Positions 1 through 9,605 of a DNA stretch of 21,738 nt are shown piece after piece. The position numbers and the translations under genes were made by a program. Each line of letters begins with the position of its first letter. The first letter of the stretch is position 1. The notes under the pieces were generated by a model that worked only from the letters and a program-made list of their open reading frames with translations, did not search any database and was not told the origin of the DNA. The stretch lies in assembly GCA_022496185.1 (NCBI GenBank), contig WTXG01000453.1, positions 1-21,738 of the forward strand. Reading direction: 5' to 3'. Origin of the DNA: Multifurca ochricompacta (taxonomy: Eukaryota; Basidiomycota; Agaricomycetes; Russulales; Russulaceae).

Positions 1-2393
1 CAAGCTCTCAGGAAGAGGTAATGAGATCGGAATCAAGACACACCAAAAAAAGATAGTAATCGCGCTAGAGGAAGGTATGGAGGACTATCAGAGTTTCAAA
101 AGGTTTGGATAGAGTTGTCTGCATTACCCACTGGGCTTATCGCATAAGGATCTGTTGCGCCAAGGGCTGCTGCGGGTTGTTAACACAGCCTCCAAAACAC
201 CAAAAAATGGACTTGCCCTCGGCTTCTTTGACAAAACCAAGCATCATCTGCATATCGGTGGCGCTGTATGGCGAAGTCGAAACTTTGGAGGTTAAAGAAT
301 CTGCTATTCCTTAGCGCACTAGGGCAGAAGGAGAAATGGAGGTATTACCAATACTGCTACTTAACAAAAGTCCAAACAGTTCTTTGAATGCATAGTACGG
401 GAAGCTACGCTTTGTGTGACCAGTGGGATACAACGACCAGTGTTCCCTGGGGTTGGAATACAGTAATTGACAGTGCGAATGCCAGCATTATATGAAAGTC
501 TTACCAATACAGAGATTCTAGTCGAAATTCTGAGATGTGTCAAGTTACTGTTGTTAGCAATCCAGATGAATGGAGAAGTACTCACTGACATGACCAGGTT
601 CAGTTAGGCCGCGTGCTTCGCTCAGTAAAGTATATTTGCCGTCATATGAATCTAACCAAAACAAAGTTCTGGTTTTGTGATCGACGTAATAGTAAGACCA
701 GGTGAATGATTTGCCGTCCTTCGTTTTCGTACGGTCTAAAACTAGATCGTACTCAACTGAGGGGAACGATGTTTGAGGTCCCAAAAGGTTCTGTTCAGTT
801 GTTTGGCCAGCTCGTTAATTTCGGCCCTCAGATCGGCGTTATACATGTATACATCGGTAAAGGCTCGCTTCACGGATTAAGTTTGAATGCGGAGTACCGT
901 AATAAGGGGCTGACTGACCCATTCTTCATGATAAAATAAAGGGCACCTGCTGGGCAGGTGACAGGCACCCAGTCGCCCGCTTTAGAGTACGAGCTGACAG
1001 GGCAAAGCGTAGTGAGTTTTAATGGTGTCAGGGTCAGGGAAGAGGGGTAAATTACTGAGGTAGGTAGACATCCACAGGCCCTAATATAAATTTGGGGTCC
1101 GTTCGAGGCCTAAGCTCATGTCAGGTAGTGATTCTCAGAAAGTCCCCGTAGAAAGTGCTCTCACACATCACCCTTTTTCATGTAGCGCGATACTTGCTCG
1201 GTGTTCATAGGGCGAATGTAGATCTTTGACGAACTAAGCTGAGTTGCTGATGCATTCGTGGTGACTACGATACTTGTGATTGACGCGCGTGAGCCTGAGA
1301 ACGGGGTTTGCGGAAATGAAGGCATAGCGTGTGCCTGGGTCGGTTCAGGAGCCAAGTAGCCTGACGTTATGCTCGCGCTACTGTGACGAGCGCTCTCGTT
1401 TAACCCATCCAGTGAATTATTTTCTGTTCGAGGGTCCAATGACAAGTTATTTGACATAGCGGGCGATAGCGGCATTGGAGAAAGACTTGATGTTGAGCCG
1501 TGTAGGAAGACAGGTTGAGGATAAGGAGGGCTGTGGGTGCCTTGCGATAATGTCATGGTCTCCGACCTAGAGGGTGGCTGAACCAGGATATCGGGGGAGG
1601 GACTAGCTGGAATGTCATCCTGCGAATTTCGGATTACACTCGGACGTGATTCGTTGAGACCTATAACTATCGCTGGTGTACTAGGTCTGCTAGACGTGTA
1701 TGGACGGAATGGGGATAGGGATACACTCGGAGGGCGGCTGAGTGAAGGAGTTCCAGTAAATTGTCTCGAAGTCGCACGCGAGTGAGACCAGGCGAGGGGC
1801 GTGTTCGATCGATGAACGGTCAATTGCACTTTGATGCCACGTGGGCTCTCAGACCGATATGGACTAGTAGAATCGCGAGTGCCATCCACGGGGAGCGGAC
1901 TGCCTGAGCGTTGCGGAGAACCTGGCAATGAAGATGCAAAAGTAGATGTAGGACTATGTGACCTATGGGGCTGCGATACAGCGGGAAGTGACGCGTTAGC
2001 GTGTTGTAGAGGGTGAGATTCCTCTGCACTGCCCGATCTTTGCAATGGATACCCAGGGTTCGGCTCGCTGGCCTTCTCGGGGACCCGGCTTGCAGATATT
2101 ACGTCGTATCGTATACGCTTCAAGTTCAGCGATGTCTGAGAAGATGGAGGTCCTCCTCCCAATTCTCCATTCCTCTTCCGGCCATCCGAGTTTCTGGAAC
2201 CAGCATGGGAGCACTGTGACCAAGCATCCTTCAAGTCGCGCAAGATATATGGCCAAAAGAACAAGCAGCGAACTATGAAGGACTTCAGAGCGTGCTTGAT
2301 AAATCGTATACCCCGGAGCAGAGCGATCAGAGTCGGTCTAGTGAAAGGGGCCATGTCACAGAAGGAGGGAAAGATCCCCTCGAATATGAGCAT
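1..2393 (-). CDS. WW-like domain protein of Agaricomycete type, 3' end outside window, frame broken
   Basis: The first exon (1167-2393) encodes about 409 residues, mostly Ser/Pro/Thr-rich and disordered after a hydrophobic, basic N-terminus (FIKHALKSFIVRCLFFWPYI). Its last residues (RPMNTEQVSRYMKKGD) resemble the lead-in to a WW-like block. That block follows at about 920-980 (WVPVT...GALYF, HEEW). Then come RAFTDVYMYN, VEYDLVLDRT, YYYVDHKTRTLFWL and RLESLYW-EHWSLYP. Proposed exons on this strand are 586-867, 505-529, 349-446, 217-300 and 128-169; the introns between them are 43-58 bp and each join keeps frame. The 1110-919 part is not resolved. Frame is lost by single missing bases near 931, 783 and 748. 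Joining the 410-codon ORF to the downstream exons is inference from motif order. I recall this motif set from Agaricomycete hypothetical proteins; function is unknown. Confidence 0.55.
170..216 (-). other. Probable GC-AG intron in the WW-like gene
   Basis: On the minus strand the exon ends GCCGAGG, followed by GCAAGT. A TTAAC branch-like site and an acceptor CCCGCAG lie 47 bp further on. Splicing gives VKEAE-AALGATDPYAISPV without a stop. Reading straight through also stays open for a while, so the call is tentative. Confidence 0.4.
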
Positions 2394-2948
2394 CGTTGAT
2401 TAAAACCAAATCAAAGCCCGAAGAGCGCCCTAATGAAGCCCAATTAAACTGATAATATGCCCACGAGTGGTAGGCGCCTCGATATGTGCTCATGGACAGG
2501 TGACGACATTGACATTATAGGCGGCGAGAGCCTTTCCCTCCTCGCGCCAATCTAGGAAGCACGAGAAGACTGATCTGATAGAGATTGGCCTTCGAATTCA
2601 CACTGTCCATTGAGCCAACATGGCTTTAGCGCAATGGGAGTATCGGGGTTGAGGGGGGGGGAGTTAGACTAACCACCCACGAACTACCCAACTCATAACC
2701 AACGTACTGAACTTTGGACTAATTGGTATACCATCTCGACGGTATGAAGGAGCAGGAGGCGGTTAAAGTTTCGGCCAAACGCAAACTCAACCACGGGCTA
2801 GAAATGATGATCCTCCGCTCACCCACTCAAGGTAAAACCAAAAAAGAAAAGCTCATTACAAAAAAAAAAAAGAAGAAAAAAAAAGATGAGAGCACATTGT
2901 ATATACGACGACAAGAGTGACGACGCATCTCTAAGGCCCAGAACTCCC
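2394..2948. other. Intergenic: CTL gene 3' flank and WW-like gene promoter
   Basis: This 555-bp stretch separates two minus-strand genes. It holds an A-rich tract at about 2860-2884 (runs of A broken by G) that lies just beyond the CTL stop codon and may be near its polyadenylation region. It also holds a run of eight or nine G near 2655 and an ATTGG (CCAAT box on the minus strand) near 2548. The short ORFs here are low-complexity Lys-rich translations of the A tract and are not supported as genes. Confidence 0.5.
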
Positions 2949-5749
2949 TCAAAAAATGTCGGACCCCGGGAACAGCGCCGATGCTGCCATGTCATTCTCT
3001 CCTTCGTCATCGTCCTCTTCGCCATGCTTTCCAGCTTGAGCGGTGGTGGGGTTGGGATTGCCAACATCATACCCCGTGCGGCGCCCCTCTGGCACCGGCT
3101 CAGGTTCCGGCTCCACATCTAGATCAGGCAAGAATGGATTCATCTCGCTGCTCTCCTCACGCCGTAGCGATTGTGCAATATGTTGTTGAGCCTGTGGCTC
3201 TGCTGGTGGGGGTAGAGACTGAGGAAAGGGCAAACGCGGATGCGGTGGGCGGTGCTGGTGCCGTCCAACTTCAAGATCGAGCTGAAAATCAGTTGGGCTA
3301 AGTTCGGGCGACGACTCTGGCGATACAATGCCCTCGACGCGCTGTGAGATTGGTTGCGGAGCATGTGGAGCGGGTGCAGGTGCAGGCTGCGGACGATGTA
3401 TCCGCGCTGTCTGTTGCTGTCGCTGTGGTTGCTCTGCTTGTTGTTGACGTCGCGAGTTGTATTCAAACTGCAAAGGATAAAAATAACATCAAACGGTGCG
3501 AGAAAGGGGCATGTATTGATAGGAACGTACCAGCTCAAACACCTCGGCACGACGCCGATCTCCAGTTTCCTTGTCGATGCAATAGCACAGATATAACGTA
3601 TCCGCACTTATTTTTAAAAATTTAACTCAGGAAAGAAGACCAGAGGCAGCGAAAAGCCACATACGTATCAGTAACAAGTCCCACGCAGAATAGGCCAACC
3701 AGCGCGGTGACGGCGGCGGCGAGGAGAGCAGCCTCGAGTGCCTGGTCAGGTGCACCGAGTGTATGCGCGACAAATAGGTATGCTGTCAACGCGAATGGCA
3801 GCGTCAAGCTCAGCGGCGTAATCTTTAACAGTGTCAGTGGGGCTAAATGAACGATAAGTGTTGCAATTCATAGGTGCATGTAAGTAGCACGTACGCTCCG
3901 ACTTGAAGTTCTTCCTCAACCGTCCTGCCCCACTCTCTGCACCCGTTACAAGCGCCCTTGCCCGACGTGCGCTGACCCAAAAGCCCTCGCCTGTGAGGCC
4001 GACATAGATCAGCGCGTACTTGCTCAAACTTCCCGCCGCATCCTCGAGGTAGCCTGCTGCAAAGAGTAATGGACCAGTGTACACGCGCAGCGCGATGGGA
4101 AGGTACACCGGAACACGTCGCAAGAAGACCGTAAACAAAAGGAGCATGCGTGTGAGGGTAAGGAGCAGGCCCGCAAGCGCGATGCTGCCGAGTGAGGGTT
4201 GCGACGCGCGATAGAGGGCTGCATGAATCCGATGCGTGTCCATCGGAGGTGGTGGAATGGCCGTGGGTCTGCAAACGGGGTGACGTTGACCGTCGTGAAT
4301 GAGGTTACGGAGGCATATAGTTAATTCAGAGACTCACTCAGCAAAGTACCAAGCGGCAATGACACCAGCCGTCGCCACGCGCAATACACCACGCGCGACT
4401 GCCCATGTCCAAAACCACATCGAAATGGTCCCTGTGATTGCCCAGTTCGCCCATCCATGCAAATGCCATTCAAGACCCGAACTCGGGCGGGAGAAGTAAC
4501 CGACGAGGAGTAGACGGAAGGTTAGGGTCAAGAAGGGAATGGACAAGAGAAGTGCCGCGAGCAGAACCGTAGGCGATAAGAGGAGTAAAAGTGGATGTGA
4601 AGAGAGGAGCTGTGTGGTGAGTGTCAGCACAGAGGACGTCGAATATATCTTCTGTGGTAGCACCAAGAGTCGTCGTCCTGTGATAAGTGCGAGAGCGAGC
4701 GGAATTAGTGAGAAGAGACGTAAGCTAGAGTGCGAAGAGGACGTTAGTGGCTGGTCGTGTGATGGCAGCGGCGCAAAGGCGTACCCCCATGTTTCACCCC
4801 AGGTTGGTTCAGTGTCGCCATCCCACATAAAACTCCCCGAAAACGCCCAAATGAAGGAGACCAGGAGGGTTGCGGGAACGAAGACGGTCGTGGCGACGAC
4901 AACAGGTTTGACGAATACCCTCAGAAGGATGATGTGGGCGTACGATACTCCAGCGCTGATGAATGTTAATATGACAAGAAGGGGTACAGTATGAAGGAAT
5001 GTAGTATATGGGAGCGGAAAACTGCGCGGAGTGTCAGAAGGTTTGTGGGTGAGGAAGAGGGCGACGAGTGAGGAAATGACGCAGATAGAAAGACCTGTCA
5101 GCCAGATAGAAGTCCAAATTGGATCATGAAACTTTCTCCGTGAACGGGACGATATGTAACGCGGGTCGGGAAGGGAGAAGAGGTCAACGGGCCGCGTGTG
5201 GCCATCGCGAGGAAGTAGGGATTGAGTGAGAGATAAAGAAAGATGGGGCGGAGGTGGCGGAGGCGGAGACGGCGTGAACGCCGAGCGCGCTCCAGGAGGC
5301 GGCGGTATTAATGGGTCGTCGTCGAGTTCGGATGAGGAGGGGGATGGGGATCTGAGTTGCGTGGGTTGGTGTGCCAACCAACCTCTGCTCTGTTCTAAAG
5401 ATGCATGTGAAGACCCAAGAAGGCGAGCGGAAGCTGATGGATACTGGGAACCTGGATCTACTTCATCCAAGCGAAGGTATGGATCATCCCCTTCATCGGG
5501 CATGTCCCTGCGGGTGTTGGCGATGCTGGTAAGTCCTGCCGTGTTCTCACTACCGCGGAGATGGGGGTCACCGCCATCATCAAGATCAGAATCATTTCCT
5601 CTGTGAGCGTGCCCAGGACTGTGCTGTGATCCATCGTCGGTAGAGAAGGAGAAGAAGAGAGGCTGTTCTGAGGATAAGGATGTGAGTCCTCCGGGGCTCC
5701 TCTGGCGGTTGAGGAACTGCGATGCATAAGTCGCAAATGAAGAAGTCAT
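2949..5749 (-). CDS. Choline transporter-like (CTL/SLC44, DUF580) membrane protein
   Basis: Five exons on the minus strand: 4338-5749, 3895-4268, 3665-3842, 3531-3606 and 2949-3467. They join to an open frame of 852 residues with introns of 52-69 bp. Residues 1 to about 205 are disordered, with acidic and Pro-rich runs. Membrane segments start near residue 212 (IWTSIWLTGLSICVIS) and continue to about residue 660. Family signatures are the late block around SKYALIYVGLTGEGFWVSARRA and the C-terminal ADTLYLCYCIDKETGDRR, which matches the CTL DT-x-x-x-CF-x-x-D motif. A Gln/Pro-rich acidic tail of about 170 residues follows. The ATG at 5749 was preferred to an in-frame one at 5902, whose extra residues are simple Arg-Leu repeats. 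Family members include yeast Pns1 and fission-yeast Ctl1. Which subgroup this belongs to, and whether it moves choline, cannot be told here. Confidence 0.88.
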
Positions 5750-5785
5750 GAAGGAAGAAGAATGAAGGAAGAAGAATGAAGAATG
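5748..5785. repeat. 14-bp tandem repeat overlapping the CTL start codon
   Basis: The unit ATGAAGGAAGAAGA occurs at 5748-5761 and 5762-5775 and is followed by a partial copy. On the coding strand it is a pyrimidine-rich leader ending at the start codon. Confidence 0.7.
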
Positions 5786-5874
5786 ATACTTGTATATGAA
5801 TTGAATTAAGATGAAAAAAAAAGAAAGTCTTAAAGGTACATAAGACCGAGACTGAAAAAGACAAAGGCGTATAT

Positions 5875-5921
5875 GCAGACGCAGACGTAGACGGAGACGC
5901 AAACGTAGACAGAGGCAGAGG
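5875..5921. repeat. Degenerate hexamer repeat in CTL 5' flank
   Basis: Six consecutive hexamers fit the pattern G-N-R-N-A-C (GCAGAC, GCAGAC, GTAGAC, GGAGAC, GCAAAC, GTAGAC), then AGAGGCAGAGG. On the minus strand they translate as Arg-Leu repeats, which explains the spurious N-terminal extension of the CTL reading frame. Confidence 0.7.
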
Positions 5922-8900
5922 ATGAACCAACCTTGACCCCGTGGGAATTATTTACTCAATTACGACAACTCAACTACCTGAGTCGGGCAGTCTCTGACCT
6001 CGTCCATTCTGTCATTATGAACGGACATTCATTACACCCCGACAGATGTCGTGCGACACCTACACCTTACTATTATCGAAATCGACATCGTGCATCGCAT
6101 GGAGCGATATCGATGTCACACGGTTATCTAAGGGGAGGGACGATCCCAGCCAGCGTGGTTCGTTCCGGACTCTTGGCGACGGGGATCCTGCAGTGTCTTA
6201 ATCCCCGCATTTCTCGTGACCCATGACACTTTGTGCAAGACCCACAAAGTCATGCTTTAAAGGCAGGTGACATAGTTCTTGCTTGAGTGAGATAGTGGCA
6301 GCCACGCCAACGAATGGGGGAGGTGCGGCGGTCAGTGGGAATGGTTATAAAAGGTAAAAAAAAAAAGCACTCTCATGTGAATCTGTGGGTTGCTGGGTTC
6401 CGCCAATCCAATTATTCCATCATTCGTCTCGCCCTGTTCCGACCGAGGGGCACGTGCAAAGCGATTCGTTGGGAAGGCACACCCAACTCACCCCACATCG
6501 GCGACCGTGGTAACGTTCTTATATAACAACGGCGGCGCAAACAACTTTCGGAAGTCAGTGTGGCAATCATTCTTGTCACGTCAACGCGAAATGCTTGCGA
6601 GCTGGAGCTGTCAAATCCCAGCATCCCCTTCCCAGCTTCCGCACGCCTTGACATATTCGGGCATGCATAGTCAGAAGAAGGGTGGCCAGGGCGTTGTTGG
6701 CACGCCGAATTTTAAGTCACAGCACAGAACCTACTACTCCTGGGTCAGGATTAGTTCTTGTGTAGTGTGCCACAGTGGTTGCCGGTCTATTTCTACATTT
6801 GCTCTGCTAAGAGCACGGGACTTGAAGTTTGAAAAGTCATATGCACTGCACCTCTCTTCTCTTCTACTGGAGTCTTAGCCTGACAAGCAAAATCCTTGTT
6901 GGAAGACCCGCGCGCTCAGGGCAGTGGGCGAAACAGGGAGAGATAGAGCTCGAAGAGATGACAATGTTCATTTGGCATGTTAGCGGCAGTGCGGTAATCC
7001 ATTGAACACTCTTTTGTTCAGTACGGAAATTTTCTTGTCAATAAGTTCCCTGGTTCACGATTTGTTGTGCGCCCAACGAAGAGTAGCCCAGGGTTATTGC
7101 GCACACAATGAGGACAATCGAGTAGAGAGTAGAGAGACACAGACCAAATTGTTGTTTTATGTATGTTCATGTTTTGGAATTCCGAACGGTGTCACGGGAT
7201 GTTAATTTGAGATTAATTGATACATGCTATGAATATGACAGAGTATTAGCCACTCGCGTAGAGCAAAACAGCGCGAAGTCATATCTAGCATTACTCAACA
7301 CGCGCCATAGGCAGACGTCTTGTTTTGCTTACTCTACTATTATACTATTATATTGTTCTGGTCTTGGAGGTAGCCTCAATTTTCATGCATGGTTACACGC
7401 AGGTTTAATGAAGTGGAATTTCTCTACCATCGTCGCAGAGCGCGCGCCTTACTCATGTTTACATCAGCCTTAATCTAGACCAGGACGACCACGACCAGAC
7501 GGCCCGAATCCATCCGGTTGTCAATAGAACTACAGCCCCCGAAGACTGTGTCGCTCGCATTCAGCTCCAAACAGCGGAACCACTATTCTCCGGGTCTAGG
7601 GTCTGAGACCATCTAAAGGGCACACTGTACATGTAGAGGAAAGAACTGTTAAGGTGGTTTCCCGAACCATCCCTCTCTTGAGTGCCCGCTAGCTCGTTGG
7701 CAATATATTGCCACACGGAACGCTGGCCTATACCTTTTCTGCCTTTTTCTGACGCCGGACGTGTGAATTTTTATTATGTGGTGTGGTGTGTAACATTACT
7801 CTGTTCTTCTTTTCGTTTTGAGGGAACGCAAGTGATGACTGTCTCAGAGTAGGGTGACTTTTGGCTTGGCCAAGAGTATCAACACTCTGGCTGCGAATTT
7901 TTGGTGTATTTTTTTCGTCTGCATACAAGTCCTCAGCAAGCTGAAGGCTTAGAAAAATATGAGCTCGGAGTCTCTTCTGGACACAGGTACAACACTAGCA
8001 AGCGACTTCAAAGAGTCTACAAAGAAGCGAGACGCCGAATTTGCGCCCATTGAAGTCAAAAAATGAACGCAAAGAAAGGCGCTTGCGCAGACCGCCAGAC
8101 CTTATTCATTTCTTGGGGTTTTAGCTTTGGGGGAGAGGGCCGGGGCCGAACGTGATCGGTTACCGGGTGGGGGTTCGGGGGTTCAGGTCCTTATGACGAC
8201 ATGAATATGACAATGCTTTCTTCCGCGTTCGACATTGCGCCCTATCATTTTCTTTTCTTGGGCACCGTAGTGGGTGGCCGTGGTTTCCCTATACGTGCCG
8301 TCTCCTAGATGCCTAATATTTTGTGACTTCCAATATTATAACAATAGAGGAAAGATGAGAGACTCGGAGGCATAGAGGCAAGTCCCAGCTCAGCTCAAGA
8401 AATGAAATGGAGCCAAGGTCATTAACCGTTAGGTGCTGAGCTCGGGTCTCGTCCCAGAGAGAACTGTACAAGAGTCGTTGTGAAATGAAAAGAAAACCGC
8501 ATCGGCGATCGGATGTCAACAGCGTCCGATGGCGCAGATCATTGATTGAAGGGGGCGGCGGGGCGGTCATAAAAGAGCGTTGTGGCAAAGAAAATGGACG
8601 TCTGTAAGTGATAGTGCTAGCGCTAGGATGGTGATGTTCCAGGTAAGGGATCATTCAAGCCGATAAAATCGAGATGCCGGCTCCAACCCATGGCTTTTCT
8701 CGGTTTTCCTTCCTGGAACTGGCACAAAGATATAGCGGCTGCGAAAAATCGGTGGTAAGGTGGATTCAGTGTTCAGCGAATCCCTGTATTAATTCGGGTG
8801 CGCTAGGTAGGACGCGCTAGGACTCGATGGTAAGCTCGCGAGAATGCCAAGCATTTCGGAGGCTTTGTATCGGACGACGTATCATTGCGTCGTGTGCGTG

Positions 8901-9605
8901 TGGGAAAAGGAAAAAGGAAAAGTGAAGTGACCGTCCATCCACGTGCCAGGACTGCCGCCATACAGCCGGGCTGGCGTGGAAAGAAATGAGATGATGAGGG
9001 CGGCCAGGAGCTTCAGCCTCCCCTCCAGCACTAGACCTGTTCACATATGTTCCTGAGCCCTGAGCCCTGAGCCCGAGATCACTGTGCCTGCCTCACTTAT
9101 GACATCTTAGTCCTTGTATCTATCATCTTTATTGGAAGTTGGAAGCAGCTGCCGCATGCGCCATTTCCTTTTGACTTGGGTTTGGTCGGTCACACTTCCA
9201 ACGGGAACCGGTGATATAACATCCTTTACCCAGTGTGATGTGATTTGGATGTGACAGATGGGGATGATTCTCCATAGTTCGGGCACGTTCACCGAGGCCG
9301 AGGAGCTACGGAGATGACTTCTATGTCCTATTACGGCTTGAGTTAAACAGACCAACCTCACGGGTTACTGTCTTCTATCCACCTATCCACTTCTCTCGGT
9401 TCTCTATCCGTTTTTAGCTATCACAGGGATAGCATGGCTTAATGACCTTAAGTATGGTTATGGGGGACCCCTCCATCAACGCCCACTTGCTTCCCGTGGA
9501 CCTCCTTGTGCGAGTACCGTCCTCTCCCAGAAATAAACTCGCTACAGGAGCCGCTGCTTCTGCTGACCTCTGGACCCGTCTCTCTTCCATTCTATCGTAG
9601 GAGGA
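5922..9605. other. Long stretch with no recognised gene, between divergent CTL and MFS genes
   Basis: About 3.7 kb separate the CTL start (minus) from the MFS start (plus). I looked for conserved protein motifs in all frames, allowing short introns, and for tRNA boxes, and found none. The longest open frame (6390-6878, 162 codons) has no recognisable motif and an atypical composition. The stretch must contain the promoters of both flanking genes. It could also hold non-coding RNAs or unrecognised short genes. Confidence 0.5.
9052..9072. repeat. Three tandem copies of CCTGAGC
   Basis: A 7-bp unit is repeated three times without mismatch in the non-coding stretch upstream of the MFS gene. Confidence 0.75.

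Noticed and set aside
944..960. Perfect 7-bp inverted repeat CACCTGC-TGG-GCAGGTG
   Set aside because: It falls inside the WW-like coding block (reads VTCPAGA on the minus strand) and has no T tract or partner elements, so chance is enough to explain it.
1991..1996. ACGCGT (MCB-like) motif within the WW-like gene
   Set aside because: It lies within coding sequence, far from any start codon, and is single.
2723..2920. Lys-rich small ORF over the A tract
   Set aside because: It is a low-complexity translation of an A-rich run downstream of the CTL gene.
5750..5902. In-frame N-terminal extension of the CTL protein (Arg-Leu repeats, then a hydrophobic stretch)
   Set aside because: It is the translation of simple hexamer and GAA-type repeats; the downstream ATG at 5749 starts the plausible protein.
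6390..6878. 162-codon open frame in the long gene-poor stretch
   Set aside because: No conserved motif, no splice-supported extension and mixed composition; best explained as a chance frame.
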